Source: Butyrivibrio sp. (GTDB taxonomy: Bacteria > Bacillota > Clostridia > Lachnospirales > Lachnospiraceae). Taken from it: a stretch of DNA of 64,000 nt. Where the stretch lies: assembly GCF_015056685.1 (NCBI RefSeq), contig NZ_SVFW01000017.1:1-64000 (forward strand). The letters run 5' to 3'. The notes beneath the pieces were generated by a model. That model did not search any database, was not told where the DNA came from, and saw nothing but the letters and a program-made list of their open reading frames with translations. Positions 32,735 to 40,973 of the stretch are shown here, one piece after another (within the stretch, counting starts at the first letter, position 1; each line of letters begins with the position of its first letter). A program made the position numbers and the translations under genes.

Positions 32735-34414
32735 TTGAGTAAAAAGAAAATTGAAAATGCGTCCAAGCTGCAGATCATCCCTATGGGTGGTCTCGAGCAG
32801 ATTGGAATGAACATCACTGCCTTCAGGTATGAAGACAGTATTATTGTAGTGGATTGCGGTTTGTCTTTTCCTGATGATGACATGCTCGGAATCGACCTTG
32901 TAATACCTGATATTACATATTTGCAGGAAAATATCGACAAGGTAAAAGGATTTGTGATAACTCACGGACATGAGGACCACATTGGTGCGCTTCCTTATGT
33001 TTTACATGAGCTTAATGTTCCAATCTATGCAACACGCCTTACAATGGGCATCATTGAGCATAAGCTTGAGGAACACGGTCTCCTTAAAAAGACCAGAAGA
33101 AAAGTTGTCAAATTTGGACAGTCCATAAATCTTGGACAGTTCAGAGTTGAATTTATAAGAACTAACCATTCTATCGTTGATGCAGCTGCTCTTGCAATCT
33201 ATTCACCTGCAGGAACCGTGGTTCATACAGGAGACTTCAAGGTAGACTATACACCAGTGTTTGGAGATCCTATCGATCTTCAGAGATTTGCAGAGATTGG
33301 TAAAAAAGGCGTTTTGGCACTTATGTGCGATTCAACAAACGCTGAGAGACCAGGCTTTACTGCATCAGAAAAGACTGTAGGAAGAGCTCTTGATTCTCTC
33401 TTTGAGGAGCATGAGAATTCCAGAATTATAGTAGCTACTTTTGCTTCCAATGTTGACAGAGTTCAGCAGATCATAAATACAGCCCATAAATGCGGCAGAA
33501 AAGTTGTGGTTGAAGGCCGAAGCATGGTCAGCATAATTGATATTGCCCAGAAGCTTGAGTGCATCAAGATTCCTGAGAATACTCTTATTGATATTGATCA
33601 GCTTAAAAACTATCCTGAAAACAAGACTGTTATCATTACTACAGGTAGCCAGGGTGAAAGTATGGCTGCGCTTAGCAGAATGGCCAGCAACCAGCACCGC
33701 AAGATAACAATTGGCAAGGGCGATACAGTTATTTTCTCATCTCACCCGATTCCTGGTAATGAGAAGGCAGTTACCAACATTATCAACGAACTTCAGATGA
33801 AGGGCGCGGATGTTATCTTCCAGGATGTTCATGTTTCAGGACACGCCTGCCAGGAAGACATTAAGCTTATTTACACACTTGTTAAGCCTAAATATGCTAT
33901 TCCTGTTCATGGTGAGTACAGACATCTCATTGCCCAGAGCAACATTGCCAAGGACCTTGGAATTCCAAAGGAAAACGTATTTATCTTAACTTCCGGAGAT
34001 GTGCTTGAACTTGATGAGAACAGCGCTAAGGTAAAAGGAAAAGTTCCTGTTGGAGCTATTCTTGTTGACGGACTCGGAGTTGGAGACGTTGGAAATGTAG
34101 TTCTTAGAGACAGACAGCATCTTGCAGAAGACGGTATTGTCGTCGTTGTATTTGGAATCGATCAGGAAAGCGGTCAGCTCACATCAGGACCAAGCATTGT
34201 ATCAAGAGGTTTTGTTTACGTCAGAGAGTCAGATAAGCTCATTGATGATGCTACAGACCTTGTATATGACGAGCTTATAAGTGCACTTGATAAAGGCATT
34301 TATGATTGGAATAAACTTAAAAATATTGTCAAAGACGTTTTAAGTGATTATATTTGGAAGAAGACAAAGAGAAGACCTATGATATTGCCAATTATCATGT
34401 CTACAAATGACTGA
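32735..34414 (+). CDS. Ribonuclease J
   Basis: 559 residues from TTG 32,735, which follows GGAGG (32,723-32,727); an upstream TTG at 32,705 is less likely. Metallo-beta-lactamase/beta-CASP fold: the metal motif HGHEDHIGALPYV (about 77-89), HTGDFKVD, LMCDSTNAERPGFT, ITTGSQGE, and the C-terminal VHGEYRHL. RNase J is the 5' exonuclease/endonuclease for mRNA decay in Firmicutes. In Bacillus the ruvX neighbourhood lacks it, so its place between DUF1292 and the MltG-like gene is a lineage trait. Confidence 0.95.
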   Translation: MSKKKIENASKLQIIPMGGLEQIGMNITAFRYEDSIIVVDCGLSFPDDDMLGIDLVIPDITYLQENIDKVKGFVITHGHEDHIGALPYVLHELNVPIYATRLTMGIIEHKLEEHGLLKKTRRKVVKFGQSINLGQFRVEFIRTNHSIVDAAALAIYSPAGTVVHTGDFKVDYTPVFGDPIDLQRFAEIGKKGVLALMCDSTNAERPGFTASEKTVGRALDSLFEEHENSRIIVATFASNVDRVQQIINTAHKCGRKVVVEGRSMVSIIDIAQKLECIKIPENTLIDIDQLKNYPENKTVIITTGSQGESMAALSRMASNQHRKITIGKGDTVIFSSHPIPGNEKAVTNIINELQMKGADVIFQDVHVSGHACQEDIKLIYTLVKPKYAIPVHGEYRHLIAQSNIAKDLGIPKENVFILTSGDVLELDENSAKVKGKVPVGAILVDGLGVGDVGNVVLRDRQHLAEDGIVVVVFGIDQESGQLTSGPSIVSRGFVYVRESDKLIDDATDLVYDELISALDKGIYDWNKLKNIVKDVLSDYIWKKTKRRPMILPIIMSTND

Positions 34415-34439
34415 TGCCTTTTAAAGGGGAATGCTTTTT

Positions 34440-34904
34440 ATGAATGCTAAAAAGATGTTTTTAGGGCTGCTCGACACTGTTGTGAAAGTCGTTTTCATAA
34501 TATTTGTCGCAATGCTCATTATAAAATATGCAAAGGTTGCATATGACTACGGATATCACATTTTTAACCAGACAGCGGTTTCATCCGGAACAGGAAGAAC
34601 TGTTTCAGTTACCATTAAAGATGGTGATACAGCAAAAGAAATAGGTGAGAAACTTTTTGGAGTAGGCCTTATAACAGATAAGACACTTTTCAAACTTCAG
34701 GAAATGTTTTCTGAGTATCATGGTATGGAAAAAGCAGGTACCTATGAGCTTAGCACTACCATGACTCCCGAAGAGATGCTGGCTGTAATGTCCGGCGGAG
34801 AAAAGAGCGGTGAAACTTCAACAGAAGAAACATCTGGAGAGACATCTGAGGAAGAGACTTCAGAGGCAACAGAAGAGAATTCAGAGGATGTAAACGGTGG
34901 TTGA
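34440..34904 (+). CDS. Short MltG/YceG-like membrane protein, without the catalytic domain
   Basis: 154 residues. A membrane segment VVKVVFIIFVAMLIIKYAKV (about 14-33) is followed by an extracellular LysM-like domain (VSVTIKDGDTAKEIGEKLFG, KAGTYELSTTMTPEEMLAVM) like the N-terminal part of the endolytic transglycosylase MltG. Full MltG is about 340-380 residues and has a catalytic Glu domain that is missing; the C-terminus is instead a Thr/Glu/Ser-rich tail. It takes the position of yrrL (mltG) before trmR, so it is the positional counterpart. AAAGGGGA positions ATG 34,440. Confidence 0.8.
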   Translation: MNAKKMFLGLLDTVVKVVFIIFVAMLIIKYAKVAYDYGYHIFNQTAVSSGTGRTVSVTIKDGDTAKEIGEKLFGVGLITDKTLFKLQEMFSEYHGMEKAGTYELSTTMTPEEMLAVMSGGEKSGETSTEETSGETSEEETSEATEENSEDVNGG

Positions 34905-35538
34905 ACAGGACAGGATTAAAGCATTTATCAATTCTTTGGACAGGGGAAATGAGCCCTATCTTGATGAACTTGAAATAATTGCCAAGCAGCAGGATGTACC
35001 TATCATTCGAAAAGATACACAGGCCCTTCTGAAATTTTTAATGGTTCAGTCAAAGCCCTTAAATATTTTGGAAGTGGGAGCTGCTACCGGTTTCTCAGCT
35101 CTTTTGATGGCTGAGTACAGTAGCCCTGAGACGAAGATAACAACAATTGAGAAATACGAAAAGAGAATACCTGTTGCCAGAGAAAACTTTATAAAGTACG
35201 ACAGAGATAATAAAATCACACTTTTGGAAGGTGATGCGACAGAAATATTAAAAGCTCTCCAACCAGGGTATGATTTTATTTTTATGGATGCGGCAAAAGG
35301 CCAGTATATAAACTTTTTACCGGACTGCCTGAGAATCCTTAATAAGGGAGGCCTCTTGGTGTCAGATAACTGCCTTCAGGACGGAGATGTGATAGAGTCC
35401 AGATTTGCAGTGACAAGAAGGGACAGAACCATTCATGCACGAATGCGTGAGTACCTTTATGAACTAAAACACAATGATATGTTAAACACAGTTATACTTA
35501 CAGTTGGAGATGGAATGACACTTTCTGTTAAGCTCTGA
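34897..35538 (+). CDS. trmR: tRNA 5-hydroxyuridine O-methyltransferase (YrrM/TrmR-like)
   Basis: 213 residues of the class I O-methyltransferase-3 family: ILEVGAATGFSALLMAEY (about 57-74), FIFMDAAKGQYINFL, LVSDNCLQDGDV. In Bacillus TrmR converts ho5U34 to mo5U34 in tRNA after TrhP proteins make ho5U. The U32 gene (TrhP-like) immediately downstream supports this assignment over catechol methylation. GTG start, overlapping the MltG-like gene by 8 bases. Confidence 0.87.
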   Translation: MVEQDRIKAFINSLDRGNEPYLDELEIIAKQQDVPIIRKDTQALLKFLMVQSKPLNILEVGAATGFSALLMAEYSSPETKITTIEKYEKRIPVARENFIKYDRDNKITLLEGDATEILKALQPGYDFIFMDAAKGQYINFLPDCLRILNKGGLLVSDNCLQDGDVIESRFAVTRRDRTIHARMREYLYELKHNDMLNTVILTVGDGMTLSVKL

Positions 35539-35583
35539 TAAAGAGCCAACTGTAAACCCCAAGTTAGTTTAGGAGAAAGAATT

Positions 35584-36810
35584 ATGAAGAAACCAGAACT
35601 GCTTATTCCGGCAAGTAGCCTTGAAGTATTAAAAACAGCTGTTATGTTTGGCGCAGATGCTGTATACATCGGAGGAGACGCCTTTGGCCTTAGAGCAAAG
35701 GCTAAAAATTTCAGCCCAGAAGAGATGAAAGAGGGAATTGAATTTGCCCATGCCCACGGTGTAAAGGTTCACGTAACAGTTAATATCCTTGCACACAACT
35801 ATGACCTTGACGGTGTGGACAAGTACCTTCACGAGTTAAAAGAAATAGGACCTGATGCTCTTATCATTGCTGATCCCGGAATTTTCATGAAGGCCAGAAA
35901 GATCTGCCCTGAAATAGATATCCATGTATCTACACAGGCAAATAACACAAACTATGAGACTTATAATTTCTGGCATGATCTTGGAGCAAAGAGAGTAGTT
36001 GCTGCAAGAGAGCTTTCACTTAGAGAGATAAAAGAGATAACAGAAAAGATTCCTGAAGATCTTGAGATGGAGTGCTTTATCCACGGCGCTATGTGCATTT
36101 CCTATTCAGGCAGATGTCTTTTGTCTAACTATTTCACAGGAAGAGATGCCAACAAGGGTGCATGCACTCACCCATGCAGATGGAAATACGCAGTTGTCGA
36201 GGAAAAAAGACCCGGCGAGTACCTTCCTGTCTATGAAAATGAGCGAGGTACATATATCTTTAACTCAAAGGATCTGTGCATGATCGAGCATATTCCTGAG
36301 CTGGTTGACGCAAGAGTTGACAGCTGCAAGATTGAAGGCCGTATGAAGACAGCCCTCTATGTTGCTACTGTTGCCAGAACCTATAGAAAAGCTATTGATG
36401 ACTATTTTGAGTCAGAAGAAAAATACAGAGCTAACATGCCATGGTACCTTGATCAGATCTCAAGATGTACTTACAGACAGTTCACTACAGGCTTCTATTT
36501 TGGAAAGCCAAGTGATGAAGCTCAGATTTACGACAGCAATACTTATGTTAACGAGTATATCTATCTTGGAATTGTTAACGATGTCAATGATAAGGGACTT
36601 GCCCGCATCGAGCAGAGAAACAAGTTCTCTGTCGGTGATGAGATCGAGATAATGAAACCGGATGGAACTGATGTAAAGGCCACTGTAAAGGCTATGTACA
36701 CAGAAGATGGAGAAAGTGTCGACTCATGTCCACATCCTCAGCAGATAATTGACCTTGAGCTTTCTGAGATTCCATCCAAGTACGATATTCTTAGAATTGC
36801 TAACAACTAA
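35584..36810 (+). CDS. trhP: U32 family tRNA hydroxylation protein (TrhP-like)
   Basis: 408 residues. U32 signatures: ELLIPASSLEVLKTAV at the N-terminus, MECFIHGAMCISYSGRC with further cysteines in ACTHPC (about 162-198) that bind Fe-S, and DSCKIEGRMKT. A C-terminal beta-barrel domain follows (about 320-408). Probable prephenate-dependent maker of ho5U34, as for TrhP1/P2. Bacillus has two adjacent U32 genes (yrrN, yrrO); only one is here, longer than YrrN. 45 bp after trmR. Confidence 0.88.
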   Translation: MKKPELLIPASSLEVLKTAVMFGADAVYIGGDAFGLRAKAKNFSPEEMKEGIEFAHAHGVKVHVTVNILAHNYDLDGVDKYLHELKEIGPDALIIADPGIFMKARKICPEIDIHVSTQANNTNYETYNFWHDLGAKRVVAARELSLREIKEITEKIPEDLEMECFIHGAMCISYSGRCLLSNYFTGRDANKGACTHPCRWKYAVVEEKRPGEYLPVYENERGTYIFNSKDLCMIEHIPELVDARVDSCKIEGRMKTALYVATVARTYRKAIDDYFESEEKYRANMPWYLDQISRCTYRQFTTGFYFGKPSDEAQIYDSNTYVNEYIYLGIVNDVNDKGLARIEQRNKFSVGDEIEIMKPDGTDVKATVKAMYTEDGESVDSCPHPQQIIDLELSEIPSKYDILRIANN

Positions 36811-36812
36811 TT

Positions 36813-36870
36813 ATACTTTCCTGCGAGTGGCACCTATGGATTTAATGCCACTCGCAGGAAAGTATATTTT
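36813..36870 (+). terminator. Terminator after trhP, related to the long hairpin repeats
   Basis: A 20-bp perfect stem (36,813-36,832 with 36,846-36,865) closing a 13-nt loop CCTATGGATTTAA, followed by eight T in the next ten bases. The stem core TTGC/CTGCGAGTGGCA and the GGATTTA loop match the outer flank of repeat copies 1 and 2 (788-810 and 16,562-16,590), as though it were a version without the inner hairpin. Confidence 0.9.
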
Positions 36871-36940
36871 TTTGTAGCAAAAAAGGAAAGCATGTTGTAA
36901 GATATAGGGCAGAAAAAATTTAACCAAAGGGGATGCATTG

Positions 36941-39052
36941 ATGAGTGATAGGGTAAATGTTGAAGAAATCTTTGGTCAGAACGTCTTTACTCTCGCTAAA
37001 ATGAGAGAGAGACTTCCAAAGAATGTTTACAAGGAAGTTGTTAGTGTGACAGAGCACGGCGGTGAGCTTTCCAAGGAATCTGCTGATGTTGTTGCAAATG
37101 CAATGAAAGAGTGGGCTATGGAAAATGGCGCAACTCATTACACACACTGGTTCCAGCCTCTTACAGGAATAACTGCTGAGAAGCACGATTCTTTTGTAGG
37201 AAGCGCTGATAAAGATGGAAGGATGATCACATCATTCTCCGGCAAGGAACTTATTAAAGGAGAGCCTGACGCTTCTTCATTCCCATCTGGCGGTCTTCGT
37301 GCTACTTTTGAGGCAAGAGGATATACAACATGGGATATCACTTCTCCCGCATTCTTAAAGGAGTCAGGTGCAGGCGTTACTCTTTGCATACCTACTGCAT
37401 TCTGCTCATATACAGGTGAGGCACTTGATAAAAAGACTCCGCTCCTTAGATCAATGGAGGCTATTAACAAGCAGGCCCTCAGAATCGTAAAATTATTCGG
37501 AAATGATACAGCTACTAAGGTCAATGTTTCAGTTGGACCGGAACAGGAATACTTCCTTGTTGACTGGGATAAGTCAATGAAACGTGAAGACCTTATCTTT
37601 ACAGGAAGAACTCTCTTTGGAGCTCAGCCACCAAAGGGACAGGAAATGGAAGACCATTACTTTGGTGTTATCAGAGAAAGAGTTGGTGAGTACATGAAAG
37701 ACCTCAACGAAGAACTCTGGAAACTCGGTGTGCCTGATAAGACACAGCACAACGAGGTTGCACCTGGTCAGCATGAACTTGCACCTATCTATGAGACTGC
37801 AAATATCGCAGTAGACCACAACCAGATCATCATGGAGACAATGAAGCGTGTAGCAGAGCATCACCATATGAGATGTCTTTTACACGAGAAGCCATTTGCA
37901 GGAGTAAATGGATCAGGTAAGCACGACAACTGGTCACTTTGCACTGATGATGGAATTAACCTTCTTGATCCGGGCGATACACCAAATAAAAACATTCAGT
38001 TCCTCTTTGTTTTAGCCTGCGTTCTTAAGGCTGTTGACAAGCATTCTGATCTTTTGAGACAGAGTGCATCAGACGTTGGTAACGACCACAGACTTGGTGC
38101 CAATGAGGCTCCGCCAGCTATTATTTCAGTATTCCTTGGTGAGCAGCTTGAGGACGTTGTAAGACAGCTTATCGAGACTGGTGAAGCTAAGTCCAGTAAG
38201 CGCGGTGGAAAGCTTAAGACAGGTGTTTCCACACTTCCTCAGTTTGAGAAAGATGCTACAGACAGAAACCGTACATCACCATTTGCATTTACAGGAAATA
38301 AATTCGAGTTCAGAATGGTTGGCTCATCAGATTCAATGGCCAGCTCAAATACTACACTTAATACAATTGTTGCTGAAGCTTTCTGCGAAGCAGCAGACAG
38401 ACTTGAAAAAGCTAAGAACTTCGACACAGAAGTTCATGACATTATTAAAGAGTACCTTACAGAGCATCAGTGCATTATCTTCAATGGCGACGGATACTCA
38501 GATGCATGGGTAAAAGAAGCTAAGAGAAGAGGACTTCCTAACATTGCCTCTACTATTGAAGCTGCTGATACACTTACTACAAAGAAAGCTATTGAACTCT
38601 TTGAGAAGTTCGGTGTTTACACAAAGACAGAGCTTGAGTCAAGAAAAGAGATCATCTTTGAGACTTATGCAAAGACAATCAATATCGAGGCCCTTACTAT
38701 GATCGATATGGCTTCAAAGCAGATCATTCCTGCAGTTATGAAGTACGCAGGAAGACTTGCAAGAGATGTCAATGAGATCAAAAATGCAGGAGTAGATGCA
38801 AAGCCTCAGATGGATGAGCTCAAAGAGATCCAGGATAATCTTTCAAAGATGAAGAAAGCTCTTGATAAGCTCAAGACTTATGAAGGAAAAGCTGCTGCAA
38901 TTTCAGATCAGAGAGAACTTGCATTCTTCTATAAGGATGAGGTCAGACCTATCATGGATGCACTTAGAGCACCTGCAGATGCCCTTGAAATGCTTGTTGA
39001 TAAAAACGACTGGCCATTCCCAACATACGCAGATCTCCTCTTTGAGGGATGA
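36941..39052 (+). CDS. glnN: Glutamine synthetase type III
   Basis: 703 residues, the large GSIII form (about 700) found in Bacteroides, Clostridia and cyanobacteria. Family-typical segments: FSGKELIKGEPDASSFPSGG, GPEQEYFLVD, QHNEVAPGQHELAPIYE (metal/glutamate site), NGSGKHDNWSL, and ETRxx-type C-terminal helices. Makes Gln from Glu, NH3 and ATP. AAAGGGG (36,926-36,932) is eight bases before ATG 36,941. Monocistronic; a tRNA-Gln gene follows 163 bp downstream. Confidence 0.96.
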   Translation: MSDRVNVEEIFGQNVFTLAKMRERLPKNVYKEVVSVTEHGGELSKESADVVANAMKEWAMENGATHYTHWFQPLTGITAEKHDSFVGSADKDGRMITSFSGKELIKGEPDASSFPSGGLRATFEARGYTTWDITSPAFLKESGAGVTLCIPTAFCSYTGEALDKKTPLLRSMEAINKQALRIVKLFGNDTATKVNVSVGPEQEYFLVDWDKSMKREDLIFTGRTLFGAQPPKGQEMEDHYFGVIRERVGEYMKDLNEELWKLGVPDKTQHNEVAPGQHELAPIYETANIAVDHNQIIMETMKRVAEHHHMRCLLHEKPFAGVNGSGKHDNWSLCTDDGINLLDPGDTPNKNIQFLFVLACVLKAVDKHSDLLRQSASDVGNDHRLGANEAPPAIISVFLGEQLEDVVRQLIETGEAKSSKRGGKLKTGVSTLPQFEKDATDRNRTSPFAFTGNKFEFRMVGSSDSMASSNTTLNTIVAEAFCEAADRLEKAKNFDTEVHDIIKEYLTEHQCIIFNGDGYSDAWVKEAKRRGLPNIASTIEAADTLTTKKAIELFEKFGVYTKTELESRKEIIFETYAKTINIEALTMIDMASKQIIPAVMKYAGRLARDVNEIKNAGVDAKPQMDELKEIQDNLSKMKKALDKLKTYEGKAAAISDQRELAFFYKDEVRPIMDALRAPADALEMLVDKNDWPFPTYADLLFEG

Positions 39053-39130
39053 TTCAGGTCGCTATAAAGTAGTCAGCGCTGCGTGAGAAAATGATTTAGG
39101 TCTCGTGAAACCTAGATAAAATAAGTGATT

Positions 39131-39195
39131 GTGAGGTTCCAAGAAAAAAATATAAATTTTTTTAAAAAAGTACTTGCTTTTTTATGGAACCTCAC
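39131..39195 (+). promoter_or_regulatory. Perfect 10-bp dyad over the tRNA-Gln promoter
   Basis: GTGAGGTTCC (39,131-39,140) and GGAACCTCAC (39,186-39,195) flank AT-rich DNA. The right arm lies within the spacer between -35 and -10, so protein or RNA pairing here could block or mark initiation. No T-run follows, so it is unlikely to be a plain terminator for glnN. Confidence 0.55.
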
Positions 39196-39202
39196 GTATA
39201 AT
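39174..39202 (+). promoter_or_regulatory. Sigma-A promoter of tRNA-Gln
   Basis: TTGCTT (39,174-39,179), exact 17-bp spacer, TATAAT (39,197-39,202), 13 bp before the mature tRNA 5' end. Confidence 0.85.
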
Positions 39203-39215
39203 CATTTCTTGTCGA

Positions 39216-39288
39216 TGGGCTATCGCCAAGCGGTAAGGCAACGGACTCTGACTCCGTCATTACGTAGGTTCGAATCCTACTAGCCCAG
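39216..39288 (+). tRNA. tRNA-Gln (anticodon CUG)
   Basis: 73 nt. The acceptor stem TGGGCTA pairs with TAGCCCA. D-arm TCGCCAAGCGGTAAGGC, anticodon loop CTCTGAC with U33-CUG-A37, T-arm TAGGTTCGAATCCTA. The layout matches E. coli tRNA-Gln2. CCA is not encoded (GTT follows the discriminator G). Confidence 0.95.
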
Positions 39289-39300
39289 TTTACATAGTGA

Positions 39301-39330
39301 AGCGAGATTGGCAACAATCTCGCTTTTTTT
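39301..39330 (+). terminator. Terminator of tRNA-Gln
   Basis: AGCGAGATTG-GCAA-CAATCTCGCT followed by seven T; the tRNA is a single-gene unit. Confidence 0.93.
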
Positions 39331-39375
39331 GCATCATAGGAAAACTTTTCTTTATTGCTTTTGCGGAGGTGTCTC

Positions 39376-40104
39376 ATGTATACCTTTAATTCCAGGATCA
39401 GATACAGTGAAGTTGATAGTGAAGGAATTCTTACACTGGAATCTCTCATTGACTATTTTCAGGATTGCTCAACTTTTCAGACTCAGGATGGGCCGGCTAC
39501 AATGGAATACCTTAGGAGCCTTAACCTTGCATGGGTTCTTAACTCCTGGCAGATTGAAATAAAAAGATACCCAAAACTCTGTGAGGAAGTTGTTATAGGG
39601 ACGATCCCCTATGAGCTAAAGGGGGCTCTTGGACTTAGAAATTTCTTTATGGATACAAAAGAGGGTGAGAGACTTGCTGTAGCAAACTCTGTATGGACTC
39701 TTTTTAACTTTGAGAAGAATTTACCGGCAAGGGTAACGCCTATTATAATCGAGGCATATCCACTTAGTGATAAGCTTGATATGAATTATGGAGACAGGAA
39801 GATAAAAGTGCCTGAAACAGGCCAGGTCCACTCCTGCGAGGATATTGTTGTAAGAAAGCACAACCTCGATACAAATAACCATGTAAATAATGGCCAATAT
39901 GTAAGGATGGCCATGGACCTTGTTAAGGACAAAGCAGGGAAGATCACTTCCATGAGGGCTGAATACAAAAGGCAGGCCCATCTGGGTGATATTTTAAAAC
40001 CTGTTGTCATAGAAAATAAAACCAGTGATAATAGTATATATACTGTTAGTCTGAATAATACAGACGGCCAGGCAGTATGTGTAGTGGAACTAATTGTTAA
40101 GTAA
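39376..40104 (+). CDS. Acyl-ACP thioesterase
   Basis: 242 residues, double hot-dog fold related to plant FatA/FatB. N-terminal SRIRYSEVDSEGILTLESLIDYFQDCS; the second hot-dog carries LDTNNHVNNGQYVRM (about 162-176) with the catalytic Asn/His, and EYKRQAHLGD. Releases free fatty acids from acyl-ACP, setting chain length. GGAGG positions ATG 39,376. Confidence 0.93.
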   Translation: MYTFNSRIRYSEVDSEGILTLESLIDYFQDCSTFQTQDGPATMEYLRSLNLAWVLNSWQIEIKRYPKLCEEVVIGTIPYELKGALGLRNFFMDTKEGERLAVANSVWTLFNFEKNLPARVTPIIIEAYPLSDKLDMNYGDRKIKVPETGQVHSCEDIVVRKHNLDTNNHVNNGQYVRMAMDLVKDKAGKITSMRAEYKRQAHLGDILKPVVIENKTSDNSIYTVSLNNTDGQAVCVVELIVK

Positions 40105-40127
40105 TCATACGATAGGACGGAGGACAC

Positions 40128-40961
40128 ATGTTAAGATTAGGAGAAAAACAGACACTTGTAGTTATCAAGAAGGTAGACTTTGGAGTTTATCTTGCAGAAG
40201 AAATGGGAAGCGAAGAGAAAGTTCTTTTGCCCGGAAAACAGGTACCTGCAGGAACAGATATCGGTTCTAAGATCGAGGTATTCATCTACAAGGATTCTGA
40301 TGACAGACCAATAGCAACTACCAATGAGCCCAAGATAATGCTTGGCGATGTCAGGAGGCTCAAGGTAAAAGATACAGGCAGAATCGGAGCATTTATGGAT
40401 TGGGGCCTTGAAAAGGATGTTCTTTTACCATTTAAGGAACAGACAGCCAAGGTTAAAAAAGGCGACGACGTGCTCTGTGCTCTTTATATCGATAAGAGCT
40501 CAAGACTCTGCGTTACCATGAATGTTTACAGATATCTTTTAAATGAGAGCCCATACGGCAAGGACGACAAGGTTCAGGGCACTGTATACGAGCTCAGCGA
40601 TAACTTTGGAGCTTTTGTAGCTGTTGATGACATATATTCAGCTCTGATCCCTAAAAAAGAGCTCTATGGAAATGTAAAGATCGGAGACAGCGTATCTGCA
40701 CGAGTTACTTCCGTAAAGGAAGACGGAAGGCTTAACTTAAGCCTTAGAGAAAAGGCATATCTTCAGATGGATACAGACGCAGAGAAGATTTATGCCATGA
40801 TAGAGGCAGCAGGCGGAAGGATTCCTTTTACTGACAAGGCTTCACCTGAACTTATCCGTGAAAAGACAAATATGAGTAAGAATGAGTTCAAAAGAGCTGT
40901 AGGACGCCTTTTGAAGGAAGAAAAAATAACTATAAAGGAAGATTCAATAGTTATCAGGTAA
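40128..40961 (+). CDS. CvfB-type S1 RNA-binding protein
   Basis: 277 residues: S1-like domains near 1-60, 65-130 (DTGRIGAFMDWGLEKDVLLPFKEQ) and 145-210 (VQGTVYELSDNFGAFVAVDDIYSALIP), then a C-terminal winged helix (MSKNEFKRAVGRLLKEEKITI). Matches CvfB (conserved virulence factor B, YitL), which binds RNA and affects virulence genes in staphylococci. 23 bp after the thioesterase gene; likely one unit. Confidence 0.92.
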   Translation: MLRLGEKQTLVVIKKVDFGVYLAEEMGSEEKVLLPGKQVPAGTDIGSKIEVFIYKDSDDRPIATTNEPKIMLGDVRRLKVKDTGRIGAFMDWGLEKDVLLPFKEQTAKVKKGDDVLCALYIDKSSRLCVTMNVYRYLLNESPYGKDDKVQGTVYELSDNFGAFVAVDDIYSALIPKKELYGNVKIGDSVSARVTSVKEDGRLNLSLREKAYLQMDTDAEKIYAMIEAAGGRIPFTDKASPELIREKTNMSKNEFKRAVGRLLKEEKITIKEDSIVIR

Positions 40962-40973
40962 GGAGATACGGAA

